18,425 nt of DNA, taken from assembly GCA_015661965.1 (NCBI GenBank), contig DQVA01000036.1, forward strand, positions 1 to 18,425, written 5' to 3'. A model generated the notes under the pieces. The model saw nothing but the letters and a program-made list of their open reading frames with translations, was not told where the DNA came from and did no database searches. Each line of letters starts with the position of its first letter. The first letter of the stretch is position 1. The position numbers and the translations under genes are program-made. Positions 1-8,700 of this stretch are shown piece by piece. This DNA comes from Candidatus Bipolaricaulota bacterium (GTDB lineage Bacteria; Bipolaricaulota; Bipolaricaulia; Bipolaricaulales; Bipolaricaulaceae).

Positions 1-1781
1 AGGGATTCCCGGAAGCGCAGCTCCTCCCGATAGAAGCCCAGGTAATCCCCCCGGGCGGCGTAGCGGATGGCGTAGTGGTCCGGTTGGTCGGTTTGGACGA
101 TCACCTCCCCGGGCAAGGGGCCACGGCCGGCCCGCCCCCCCGCTGCCAGCAATAACTGGAAGGTCCGCTCCCCGGCCCGGAAATCGGGAAGCGAAAGGAG
201 GACATCGGCATCGATCACCCCTACCAGGGTGATGCGGGGGAAGTCCAGTCCTTTGCCCACCATCTGTGTCCCCACCAGCACGTCGATCTCCCCCCGGGCC
301 AGGGCCGCCAGGATCTCCCCCCGCCGGGGGGCGGTGTCGGTGTCCAGGCGCGCCACGGAGAGAGAGGGAAACAGCCGCTTTGCCTCGAACTCCACCCGTT
401 CACTTCCCACCCCGAACAAGCGAAACCTCTCCCCCCCGCAGCGGCTGCAGCGAGGCCGGGGGTACGTGCGGCCGCACACATGGCACCGGAAGACCCGCCC
501 CGCGAGATAAAAGGCCAGCGGCACCTCGCACCCGGGGCACCGCAACACCGCCCCACAAGCGCGGCAGGCGGCCCCCGTGAAAAAGCCGCGCCGGTTGATG
601 AACAGGAGGACCTGCTCCCCCCGCGTCAGGTGCCGGTCCATGGCCGCTTGGAGTTCCGGACCGATCACCTCCTCCCCCTTTGGCACCAACTGCACCCGGG
701 GTGGAGTGCCGACCACCCGCTCGGGCAGCGGCAGCAGGCGGATCTCCCCCTGTTCGGCGGCGAAATAGGTCTCCACCTGCGGGGCAGCCGTGCCCAGGAC
801 CACCGCTGCCCCGTGCCGGGCCCGCAGCCGGGCCACCTCCCGGGCATGGTAATAGGGGGCCATCTCCTCTTGCTTGTAAGCCGGTTCCCCCTCCTCGTCC
901 ACCACCACCAGGCCCAGCTCCGGCAGGGGGAGGAAGGCGGCGGAGCGGGTCCCCGCGGCGGCCCGGATCCCCCCCTCCAGCGCCCCCTGCCATACCCGCC
1001 ACCGCTCTCCCGCGGGGAGCTCCCCGAAGTACAGGGCTACCTCCTCGGCCAACGCGGCCTCGGCCCGGGCCCACAATTGGGGCAGGAGCGACACCTCCGG
1101 CTCCAACAACAGCGCGGTGCGGCCGCGCCCCAGGACCTCCCGGGCTGCCCGCAGGTACACCTCCGTCTTCCCCGCCCCCGGGGGGCCGTAGAGGAGGAAT
1201 GTGTTCCCCTCCCCAGCGGAGATGGCCTCCAGGGCCTGCTCCTGCCCCGGGGTGAGCGTGGGCTCCACCCTCGCTTCCCGCAGGGAAAAGGAAAACGGGA
1301 GCGGTTCCGGCTTCAACAGGCCCTTGTGCAGCAAGGCCCGGGCTGGAGCGGCCGGGGGCGCTTCCCCGGCAAGGACCGCAGCCAGGGCACGTGCCTGTGC
1401 CGGGGCCCGCCGCTGCAGCCGCTTCAGCAGCCGCTGGGCCTCTCCGGGGGACACGGTAAGCCTATACCGCTTGGCTCGAGATCGGGCCTGGGGCGGGATC
1501 AGCCGCCCCAGCGCAAGTCCCAAGGAAACGAAGGAATCCGCGGCCACCCGCGCGAACAGGGACAGCTGCCGCGGGGGGATAACCCGGCCCTGGCCGGCCT
1601 CGATCCGCTGCAGCTCCCCCGGATGGGTGGAGGCCACCAGCAGTTCCACCACCACCCCCCACAGGCGGCGCTTGCCCAAGGGCACCAGCACCCGGTCCCC
1701 CACCCTGATTTCCATCCCCTCCGGCACCAGGTAATCGAAGGGGTCGGCCTTGGGGAGGGGCAAGGCCACCCGGGCGATCAC
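1..1781 (-). CDS. priA: Primosomal protein N' (PriA), replication-restart helicase; 3' end outside window
   Basis: PriA recognises stalled forks and D-loops and reloads the replisome. The minus-strand frame stays open from a GTG at 1781 to the window edge, giving 593 residues and lacking only the C-terminus. An N-terminal 3'-DNA-binding domain (about 1-100) is followed by a helicase core with Walker A GPPGAGKT (199-206), DEEG (295-298), GTRSAAF (277-283) and GTQMVGKG (504-511). The PriA zinc-binding insert has eight Cys between about 406 and 448. The GTG overlaps the stop of the upstream hydrolase gene as GTGA, with GGAGG five bases before it, so translation is probably coupled. Oddities seen are DEEH changed to DEEG, motif VI QVAGRAGR changed to AAGGRAGR, and SATP changed to TAAP. 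Identification is secure; helicase activity is not assured. Confidence 0.95.
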   Translation of the reverse strand, partial: MIARVALPLPKADPFDYLVPEGMEIRVGDRVLVPLGKRRLWGVVVELLVASTHPGELQRIEAGQGRVIPPRQLSLFARVAADSFVSLGLALGRLIPPQARSRAKRYRLTVSPGEAQRLLKRLQRRAPAQARALAAVLAGEAPPAAPARALLHKGLLKPEPLPFSFSLREARVEPTLTPGQEQALEAISAGEGNTFLLYGPPGAGKTEVYLRAAREVLGRGRTALLLEPEVSLLPQLWARAEAALAEEVALYFGELPAGERWRVWQGALEGGIRAAAGTRSAAFLPLPELGLVVVDEEGEPAYKQEEMAPYYHAREVARLRARHGAAVVLGTAAPQVETYFAAEQGEIRLLPLPERVVGTPPRVQLVPKGEEVIGPELQAAMDRHLTRGEQVLLFINRRGFFTGAACRACGAVLRCPGCEVPLAFYLAGRVFRCHVCGRTYPRPRCSRCGGERFRLFGVGSERVEFEAKRLFPSLSVARLDTDTAPRRGEILAALARGEIDVLVGTQMVGKGLDFPRITLVGVIDADVLLSLPDFRAGERTFQLLLAAGGRAGRGPLPGEVIVQTDQPDHYAIRYAARGDYLGFYREELRFRES

Positions 1782-2659
1782 GTCCCCTCCGCCTCCCGGC
1801 GGTCCAGATACATGAGCACCCCCCGTACCGACATCAGCAGGTCTTCCCGCACCCGTTCGTCCTCCACCGGCCAACCCTGGCGAGCCAGCTCCGCCAGCAC
1901 CGCCTCCTCCGTGCGCCGCTCCTCCACCAACTGCACCCACCACCGAAGTAGTTTGCCGTATTCCGCCAAACCCTCGCCCCCGGGTCGGAGGCCGAAGTGG
2001 GTGTAACAAAGGGCCTTGGGCGACAGGGCGGAAAGCCGCGCCAGGGTCGCTAAGGAGAGCTCCAGGTCGAAGCTGGGGGGCGGGGTGGCCGGGATCAACC
2101 GATCCCCGAGATACAGCCCGGCGGCATCGCCAGTGAAAAGGAGCCCCTTGACCTCCTCGAAGAAGCACAGGTGATGGGGCGCATGGCCAGGGGAGAACAC
2201 CGCCCGCAGGCTATGTGCCCCCACGGTAAACCGCTCTCCGTCCCGGGCCGGATGTAGCCGCCCCGTCGGGATGGGGATCGCCTCCCCATACAGGGGGAAC
2301 CTGTTCCCCACCGCCTGCTTGACCGACGCCACCAGTTTAGTGGGATCGGCCAAGTGCTTGGCCCCGCGGGGATGGACCACCACCCGGGCCCGGGGGAGCT
2401 CTTGCACCAGGGCGCCGGCACCGCCGGCATGGTCCAGATGCACATGGGTCACAAAGATCCAGTGCACCGCCTCGCGAGGGATTCCCACCTCCTCCAGCCC
2501 GGCCAGGATCCGAGGGGCGGCAAGCGAGGTGCCGCTTTCCACCAACGCTGCCTCCGCCCCGGAGAGCAGATACACCCCGCCGGTCCCCGGCCGCCCGAAC
2601 TGCCAAGCGTCCAGTAAGTACACCCCTTCCGCCACTTGCCACAGATCACAACCAGCCAA
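1778..2659 (-). CDS. Metallo-beta-lactamase-fold hydrolase
   Basis: This 293-residue protein has the full metal-binding set of the metallo-beta-lactamase fold: T-H72-V-H74-L-D76-H77, a GHAPHH segment with H159, D178 in FTGDAAG and H221 in YTHFG. Such proteins bind two metal ions and hydrolyse thioesters, lactones, phosphoesters or similar bonds; the substrate cannot be read from this sequence. No signal peptide is visible, so it is probably cytoplasmic. The start is a TTG at 2659, preceded by GGGGGTGA at a suitable distance. It overlaps the end of the permease gene by 14 bases and overlaps priA by 4 at the other end. The three genes therefore look like one translationally coupled operon, although no functional link between them is obvious. 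Confidence 0.88.
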   Translation of the reverse strand: MAGCDLWQVAEGVYLLDAWQFGRPGTGGVYLLSGAEAALVESGTSLAAPRILAGLEEVGIPREAVHWIFVTHVHLDHAGGAGALVQELPRARVVVHPRGAKHLADPTKLVASVKQAVGNRFPLYGEAIPIPTGRLHPARDGERFTVGAHSLRAVFSPGHAPHHLCFFEEVKGLLFTGDAAGLYLGDRLIPATPPPSFDLELSLATLARLSALSPKALCYTHFGLRPGGEGLAEYGKLLRWWVQLVEERRTEEAVLAELARQGWPVEDERVREDLLMSVRGVLMYLDRREAEGT

Positions 2660-3941
2660 AGCTCACCCCCACCGCCAATGCCAAACTCGCCACCCCACAA
2701 CCCAGGGCGGCCAACCAGGTGCCGGACCTAAGCCACTGCCGCACCGTGATCGGTTCCTCGGTTCGCTCCGAGACCGAGATGGCCACCACGTTCGCCGTGG
2801 CCCCGATGGGGCTGGCATTGCCCCCGAAGCCGACCCCCAACGCCAGCGCCCACCACAGGGGGCCGGTGACCACCCCTTGGGCGCTTAGTCCCTTGATCAC
2901 CGGAAGCATGGCGATGGTGAACGGGATGTTGTCCACCACCGCTGACATCAGGGCGCTCACCCACAGGATGGCAAGCGTGGCTAAGATGAGCCCCGTCTTG
3001 GCCAAAAAACCCAAGTGGGTGGACACCCAACGGAGGACGCCGGCCGCCTCCAGACCCCCCACCACGATGAACAGCCCCATGAAGAACAGGAGCACGTCCC
3101 AGTGGATACCCGCAAGCACCTCCTCCACCTTGGGCCGTACCCACAACAGGCCCGCAGAAGCTCCGATGAGCGCCACCAGCCCCGGCGGCAGATGCAACAT
3201 ATCGTGAACCAAGTACAACACCACGGTCAACCCGATGACCCCCAGCATGCGCCGCATGGTGCCGGAGTCGAGCAGGGCCCGGCGGGCCTCCATGGCCATC
3301 AGGGAGTCCACGTGCTTAGGGGGGATGGCCAGCTCCCGACGGAACAGGAACTTGAGGAGCAGGAACGTGAGGAACAGCACCACCAGCACCACCGGCCCCA
3401 GGTGGGAGAGGAAGTCGTTGAACGAGAGGTTCGCCGCCGAGCCGATCAGGATGTTGGGCGGGTCCCCCACCAGCGTGGCCACCCCGCCCACGTTGGAGCA
3501 TACCGCCTCCGCGATCAGGAACGGGACCGCAGATACCCCCACCACCTCGGCGATGGACATCGTCACCGGGGCCACCATCACGATGGTGGTCACGTTGTCC
3601 AAGATGGTGGATACCACGGCGGTGAACCCGGCCAACGAGAGGAGCAACCACCAGGGATTGCCCCTTGTCCACTGGGCTACCACGATGGCGGCGTATTGGA
3701 AAAAGCCCGTCTTCTGGAGGATGCCCACGATGATCATCATCCCTAAAAGCAGGCCGATGGTATTGAAGTCGATGGCGGCGACGGCTGTTTCCCAGTCATA
3801 GAACCCCAGGCCGATCCCGGCGGAGATCATGGCCACCGCCCCGGCCATGGCAGCGATGGTCCGGTGCACCCGCTCCGAGAAGATCAGGCCATAGGTGAGG
3901 AGGAAGATGGCACAAGAGGCTATGACCGGGCCCGCGTCCAT
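2646..3941 (-). CDS. ArsB/NhaD-type (ion transporter superfamily) permease
   Basis: A 431-residue integral membrane protein with roughly 11-12 hydrophobic segments. It shows the internal pseudo-symmetry of the ion transporter superfamily. TILDNVTT (112-119) in the first half matches AVVDNIPF (334-341) in the second, and GGVATLVGDPPN (152-163) matches GGNASPIGATAN (373-384). Family members include arsenite efflux (ArsB), Na+/H+ antiport (NhaD) and citrate or dicarboxylate carriers. Neither an arsR nor an arsC gene is adjacent, so arsenic export is not supported, and a sodium/proton or anion role is equally possible. The ATG at 3941 has no Shine-Dalgarno, and a TATACT box lies only six bases upstream, suggesting a leaderless mRNA. 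It is the first gene of the permease-hydrolase-priA operon. Confidence 0.88.
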   Translation of the reverse strand: MDAGPVIASCAIFLLTYGLIFSERVHRTIAAMAGAVAMISAGIGLGFYDWETAVAAIDFNTIGLLLGMMIIVGILQKTGFFQYAAIVVAQWTRGNPWWLLLSLAGFTAVVSTILDNVTTIVMVAPVTMSIAEVVGVSAVPFLIAEAVCSNVGGVATLVGDPPNILIGSAANLSFNDFLSHLGPVVLVVLFLTFLLLKFLFRRELAIPPKHVDSLMAMEARRALLDSGTMRRMLGVIGLTVVLYLVHDMLHLPPGLVALIGASAGLLWVRPKVEEVLAGIHWDVLLFFMGLFIVVGGLEAAGVLRWVSTHLGFLAKTGLILATLAILWVSALMSAVVDNIPFTIAMLPVIKGLSAQGVVTGPLWWALALGVGFGGNASPIGATANVVAISVSERTEEPITVRQWLRSGTWLAALGCGVASLALAVGVSFGWL

Positions 3942-3947
3942 GTGTCA

Positions 3948-3975
3948 AGTATACGCCCGTTGGGAGCGGCCCCAA
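3948..3975 (-). promoter_or_regulatory. Putative promoter of the permease-hydrolase-priA operon
   Basis: On the minus strand a TATACT -10 box (3953-3948, 5/6 matches to TATAAT) has a weak TTGGGG -35 (3975-3970) 16 bases upstream. The expected start point about seven bases below the -10 falls on or beside the permease ATG at 3941. The -35 is poor, so confidence is moderate. Confidence 0.45.
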
Positions 3976-3989
3976 AGCGCGGTCGCGGC

Positions 3990-4018
3990 TTGTCGCCAGC
4001 CGGCCGCGGACGTAAACT
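3990..4018 (+). promoter_or_regulatory. Putative promoter of the antiporter gene
   Basis: TTGTCG (3990-3995) and TAAACT (4013-4018), each 4/6 to the sigma-70 consensus, are separated by exactly 17 bases. The predicted start near 4025 would leave a leader of about 30 bases containing AGGA eight bases before the ATG at 4057. It sits in the 115-base gap between the divergent transporter genes. Confidence 0.4.
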
Positions 4019-4056
4019 AGCGCGTCCTCATCGCACGTTTATGCAGGACACTCGCC

Positions 4057-5289
4057 ATGGATCCGTTACTCATCGTGGGCATGGTGCTGGCCTTGGGCCT
4101 GGCGCTCGGGGAGATCGCCCAACGCTTGGGGTTCCCCCGGGTGGCCGGCTACATCATCGCAGGGATCATCCTCAACCCTCGCATCTCCAGGTTCGTGTCC
4201 CCCGCGTTCCTGGCGGGCACGGATCCGCTTATAAACGCCGCTTTGGCCATCATCACCTTCGAGGTGGGGGGGACGCTGGCCATCGGCCCCCTGAAGGAGC
4301 TGGGCCGCAGCATCGTGTTCCTGGCCCTGGGGGAAGCGGAGCTGGCCGCCCTGGCCATCCTCGGCGGGGCGACCATCGTGCTACCGCTCCTGATAACCCT
4401 TCCCATCGGGGCGGGTTTCGTGGCGGCCATCCCGTTGGCCCTGCTCCTGGGGGCATTGGGCTCCCCCACCGACCCCTCCGCCACCCTGGCCGTCATCCAC
4501 CAATACCGGGCTAAGGGGATGGTTTCCTTCAGCATCATGGGGGCGGCTGCCTTCGACGATGCGCTGGGCATCATCAATTTCAGCGTGGCCACTGCCCTGG
4601 CCTCTATCCTGGTGGCCCATTCCCACGTCACACCCCTCGTCTTCCTGGAGCCGTTCCTGGTCATCCTGGCCTCCCTGGCCTTGGGCATCGCCTTGGGGTT
4701 AGCCTACCACTGGGTGGTGAGGCTGCTACGGGGGTCCCAGGACGGGATCCTCATTGCGCTTGTGGTCACCGCCCTCATCCTGGGCTACGGCCTCGCCACG
4801 CTCGCGGGGCTGGACGCGCTATTGGTGACCATGGCGGTGGGGATCACGGTGGTGAACCTGCGTCGCACCAGGCCGCGGGTGTTTCAACTCATCGAGCGGC
4901 ATGTGGAACCGCTCGTGTTCCTGCTTTTCTTCACCGTAAGCGGGATGTACCTGGATTTCTCGGTGTTGCTCAAGTATCTGCCGTTGGTGCTCCTGTTCGT
5001 GGCCTTCCGCACGGGGGGTAAGCTGGGCGGGGCGTACCTGGGGGCGACCCTGGGTGGGGCGCCGCCAGCGGTGCGCCGTTACACCGGCTGGGGCCTTATC
5101 CCGCAAGGGGGGATCGTGATCGGGCTTGCCCTCACAGTGAAGGGGATCCCGGAGCTGGCGCCCTACTCCGATATCCTGGTGAACGTGATCATCGGGGCCA
5201 CGGTGATCCACGAATTGGTCGGCCCGTTCACCTCAAAGTACGCCCTGCAGCGGGCCGGGGAGATCCCCGCTGGGAAGGTGGCCGGCTAA
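4057..5289 (+). CDS. Cation:proton antiporter, Kef/CPA family membrane domain
   Basis: A 410-residue hydrophobic protein with about 12 membrane segments and the sodium/hydrogen exchanger fold. The unwound-helix motif is visible as SPTDPSAT (136-143). The ion-binding pair is AFDDALGI (D167, D168), the two-Asp form typical of electrogenic NapA/NhaA-like exchangers rather than the QD form of KefB/KefC. There is no cytoplasmic TrkA-N/RCK domain after the membrane part, so it is a stand-alone transporter. It most likely exchanges Na+ or K+ for protons to control internal pH and salt; the ion is inferred from family only. It is divergent from the ArsB/NhaD-type permease, so two cation-linked transporters may share one control region. 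Its TAA overlaps the convergent Nudix stop codon. Confidence 0.9.
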   Translation: MDPLLIVGMVLALGLALGEIAQRLGFPRVAGYIIAGIILNPRISRFVSPAFLAGTDPLINAALAIITFEVGGTLAIGPLKELGRSIVFLALGEAELAALAILGGATIVLPLLITLPIGAGFVAAIPLALLLGALGSPTDPSATLAVIHQYRAKGMVSFSIMGAAAFDDALGIINFSVATALASILVAHSHVTPLVFLEPFLVILASLALGIALGLAYHWVVRLLRGSQDGILIALVVTALILGYGLATLAGLDALLVTMAVGITVVNLRRTRPRVFQLIERHVEPLVFLLFFTVSGMYLDFSVLLKYLPLVLLFVAFRTGGKLGGAYLGATLGGAPPAVRRYTGWGLIPQGGIVIGLALTVKGIPELAPYSDILVNVIIGATVIHELVGPFTSKYALQRAGEIPAGKVAG

Positions 5290-5723
5290 CCGGCCCGCGC
5301 CAGCAGCGCCTCCGCCTGGCGCAAAAGCTCGCGCTGTTCCTCGTGGGTGATCCGCTCCAGGGCGGCCGGGAACGGAAGCCACTGCATTTCCCCCACCTCC
5401 CCGGGGGCGGGCTGCCCCTCCTCCTCGGCCCGGCCCAGAAAAAAAGTGACCTGTTTTTCCACCAGCTCTCCTTTGCGGAAAAACCGGTAACGGATCAGTT
5501 GCCGGAAGCCGGGCACCGGCACCAGCCGCTGGATTCCCACCTCCTCGGCCACCTCCCGCCGGGCCGCCGCCAGCTCATCCTCGCCCAGCTCGATGTGCCC
5601 TTTGGGGAACCCCCAGTGCCCCCCCTGGCGGTTGCGGATGATCAGGTACTCACGCCGGCCCGAGCGCTCGCGGAACAGGATATATCCCGCTGCTCGTTCC
5701 CGGGCCATGAGCTCATACGACAT
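5286..5723 (-). CDS. Nudix hydrolase, Ap4A-hydrolase-like
   Basis: A 145-residue protein with a complete Nudix box (GX5EX7REUXEEXGU), running from G42 through E48, R56-E57 and E60-E61 to G63. It is preceded by GHWGFPKG, the arrangement usual in bis(5'-nucleosyl)-tetraphosphatases. Members hydrolyse Ap4A or related nucleoside diphosphate derivatives with Mg2+, but the substrate is not certain. The ATG at 5723 overlaps the rpoB stop (TGA, 5715-5713), so it is probably the last cistron of the rpoB operon and is translated by coupling, since no good Shine-Dalgarno is visible. A second in-frame ATG at 5708 is an alternative start. It occupies the position where rpoC is normally found. Its TAG overlaps the TAA of the convergent antiporter gene, leaving no room for a terminator. 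Confidence 0.9.
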   Translation of the reverse strand: MSYELMARERAAGYILFRERSGRREYLIIRNRQGGHWGFPKGHIELGEDELAAARREVAEEVGIQRLVPVPGFRQLIRYRFFRKGELVEKQVTFFLGRAEEEGQPAPGEVGEMQWLPFPAALERITHEEQRELLRQAEALLARAG

Positions 5724-8700
5724 CCAACTCGCGGCCGCCGGCGTCGTAGGCCTTGGGGGCCAGAGCCAGACACTGCAGCTCCCGCCACAACACCCGGAAC
5801 GACTCGGGGATCCCCGGCTTGGGGAAGTCCTCCCCCCGGAGGATGGCCTTGTACAGCTGCACCCGCCCCTTGGCGTCGTCGGACTTCACCGTGAGCATCT
5901 CCTGCAGGAGCGTCGCCGCCCCGTAAGCCTCCAGGGCCCATACCTCCATCTCCCCCAGCCGCTGACCGCCGAACTGGGCCTTACCCCCCAGGGGCTGCTG
6001 GGTGATCAGGGCATAGGGCCCGGTGGACCGGGCATGGATCTTGTCCGCCGCGATGTGCTCAAGCTTGAGTAGGTACATCACCCCCACCGTCACCGGGGCC
6101 TTGAACGGCTCCCCGGTGCGACCGTCCCGCAGCCACACCTTGCCGTCCCGCCGGCTGCCGTCCGCCAGGCCATGTTTCTCAAGCTCCTCGGTGAGTTCGG
6201 TGAGGATCTCCGCCTCTTTGGCGCCATCGAATACCGGGGTCTCCACCTTCTCCCCCCGCAGGGCGGCCAGCCACCCCAGGTTGGTCTCGAAGATCTGGCC
6301 CAGGTTCATACGGGAGGGCACCCCCAGGGGGTTGAGCACCACGTCCAGGGGCGTGCCGTCCGGGAGGAACGGCATGTCCTCCTCGGGGAGGATGGTAGCG
6401 ATGACGCCCTTGTTGCCGTGGCGGCCGGCGAGCTTGTCGCCCACCGCGATGCGCCGCCTTTGGGCCACGTAGACCTTCACCAACTCATTGACCCCGGCTT
6501 CCAGGTCGTCCCCGGCCGCCCGCGATAGGCGCTTCACCCGGATCACCGTGGCCGTGCCGGTGATGGGGGGCATCTTGAGAGAGGTGTTTCTGAAGTTGCG
6601 CATCTTCTCCCCGAAGATGGACCGGAAGATGCGCTCCTCCGGGCTGGGCTCCGCCTCGCCTTTCGGGGTGATCTTCCCCACCAACACGTCCCCGGTCCTC
6701 ACCTCGGTGCCCACCCGCACGATCCCGTGTTCGTCCAGGTTCCTCAGGTCCTCCTTGGACAGGTTGGGGATATCGGCGGTTATCTCCTCCGGCCCTAGCT
6801 TGGTCTCCTCCGCCCTGACCTCGAACTCCTGGATGTGGATGGAATCGAGCACGTTCTCCCGTACCAGCCGCTCGGAGATGACGATGGCGTCCTCGTAGTT
6901 GTAGCCCTCAAATGGGAGGAACCCCACGAGCAGGTTGGTGCCCAACGCCAGCTCCCCCCCCTCTGTGGACTGGGAGTCGGCAAGCACCTCCCCCCGCCGC
7001 ACCTTGTCCCCCGGCCGCACCAACGGACGCTGGTGGAGGATGGTGTCCTGGTTGGAGCGTTCAAAGGTGAGCAGGCGGTAGGTCCTCCTCACTGCCCCGG
7101 ACTTGACCACGATCTTTTGGGCGTCAACCTTCTCCACCACGCCATCCTGCTCGCAGATCACCACCGCCCCGGAATCCCGGGCGGCTTTCCCTTCCATGCC
7201 GGTGCCCACGATGGGGGCTTGTGGCCGCAGGAGCGGCACCGCCTGCCGCTGCATGTTGGCCCCCATCAGGGCCCGGTTGGCGTCGTCGTGCTCCAAAAAC
7301 GGGATCAGCGAGGCGGACACCCCCACGATGGTCCGGGGCGAGACCTCTATGAAGTCCACCTCCGTGGGGGGGACGAACTTGATCTCCTCCCGACCGGTGC
7401 GGATGGGCACCCTGTCCCCCAAGATGCGGCCTTCCTCGTCCACCTCCACCGTGGCCGGGGCGATGCGGAAGTTCTCCTCCTCGTCCGCCATCAGATACAC
7501 GATCTTCCCGGTGACGCGGCCGTTTTTGACCCGCACGTAGGGGGCCTCCAGGAACCCGAACTCGTTCACCCGCGCATAGACGGCCATGGAGGTGATGAGC
7601 CCGATGTTTTGTCCCTCCGGGGTTTCGATGGGACAGATGCGGGCGTAGTGGGAGGGGTGGACATCTCGCACCTCGATCTTGGCCCGGCGGGCCGATACCC
7701 CGCCCAGGGCCGACAGCCTCCGCTTGTGGGTGAGCTCTGATAGGGGGTTGGTCTGCTCCAGGAACTGGGACAGGCGTCCCGTGTAAAACAGCATGTTCAC
7801 CGCCGCCTGCACGGTGCGGGCGGATACGATCTTGCGGATCGCATCCCGATCCTCTAGGTCCACCCGGGATAGTTTGTCCTGGGCGATGCGGGCCATGCGC
7901 ACAAGGCCTGCCCGCAAAGCGGCCTGGGCCTGCTCCCCAGGCAGCCGCACCCGCTTGTTACCCAAGTGATCCTTCTCATCGAGAAGTCGCGGCTCCTCCG
8001 GGGCCCTCACCAACAGGTCCAGCGCCCGGTAGATGTCCTCCGGGGTGAGGTAGGTCTCGCTCCTTTCGATCCCCAGCTTGCGGTTGAGCTTGAACCGGCC
8101 GATGGGGGTGAGGCGGTAGCTATCGGGCTGGAAGTAGAGCCCCCGCAGGTACTCCAACATCTGAGCGAAGGCGGGCCGGTCCGAGGACCGGAACCGGTGG
8201 TAGATGTAGCGCACCGCCTCCTCTTGGGTGGCGGTCTTGTCCTCCTGCAGGGCTTTGGCCAGGGCGGGATGCACCACCCGGATCGTGCCCCGCCCCTGGG
8301 CGATCAGCCGCTTCACCCGGGCCGAGGTCAACTCCTCGCCGGCCTCCCACCGCTCCCCGTCGATCTCCACCGACTCGGCCAGGAAGGCGGTCTTCCAGGC
8401 CTGCAACCGCTCGGGGAGCTCGGCCACCGGCACCTCCAGGGAGTAGCGGGACAACATGTCCCCGGTCTCCATTCCCAGGGCACGTAGGAAACAGGCCACC
8501 GGCACCTTGCCCCGGCGGTCCAAGTTGGCCCTCAGGGTCCAGCGGCGGATATCCAGGTCGATCTCCAGCCACGCCCCCTGCTCGGGGAGGAAATGCGCCC
8601 GGAACAGGTGCGGCTCCTCCCGGGTGATGTATAGGCCCGGAGAGCGGGTAAGCTCGTTCACCAGGGCGTTCTCGGTGCCGTTGATGATGAACGTGGCCCG

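Noticed and set aside
400..1074. Minus-strand open frame of 224 codons
   Set aside because: It is the wrong frame of priA: Gly/Arg/Pro-rich low-complexity product with no recognisable domain.
480..2006. Long plus-strand open frame (508 codons)
   Set aside because: It lies opposite priA and the hydrolase gene; its product is Pro/Gly/Arg-rich with no family motifs. The minus-strand PriA frame is unmistakable, so this is a GC-rich shadow.
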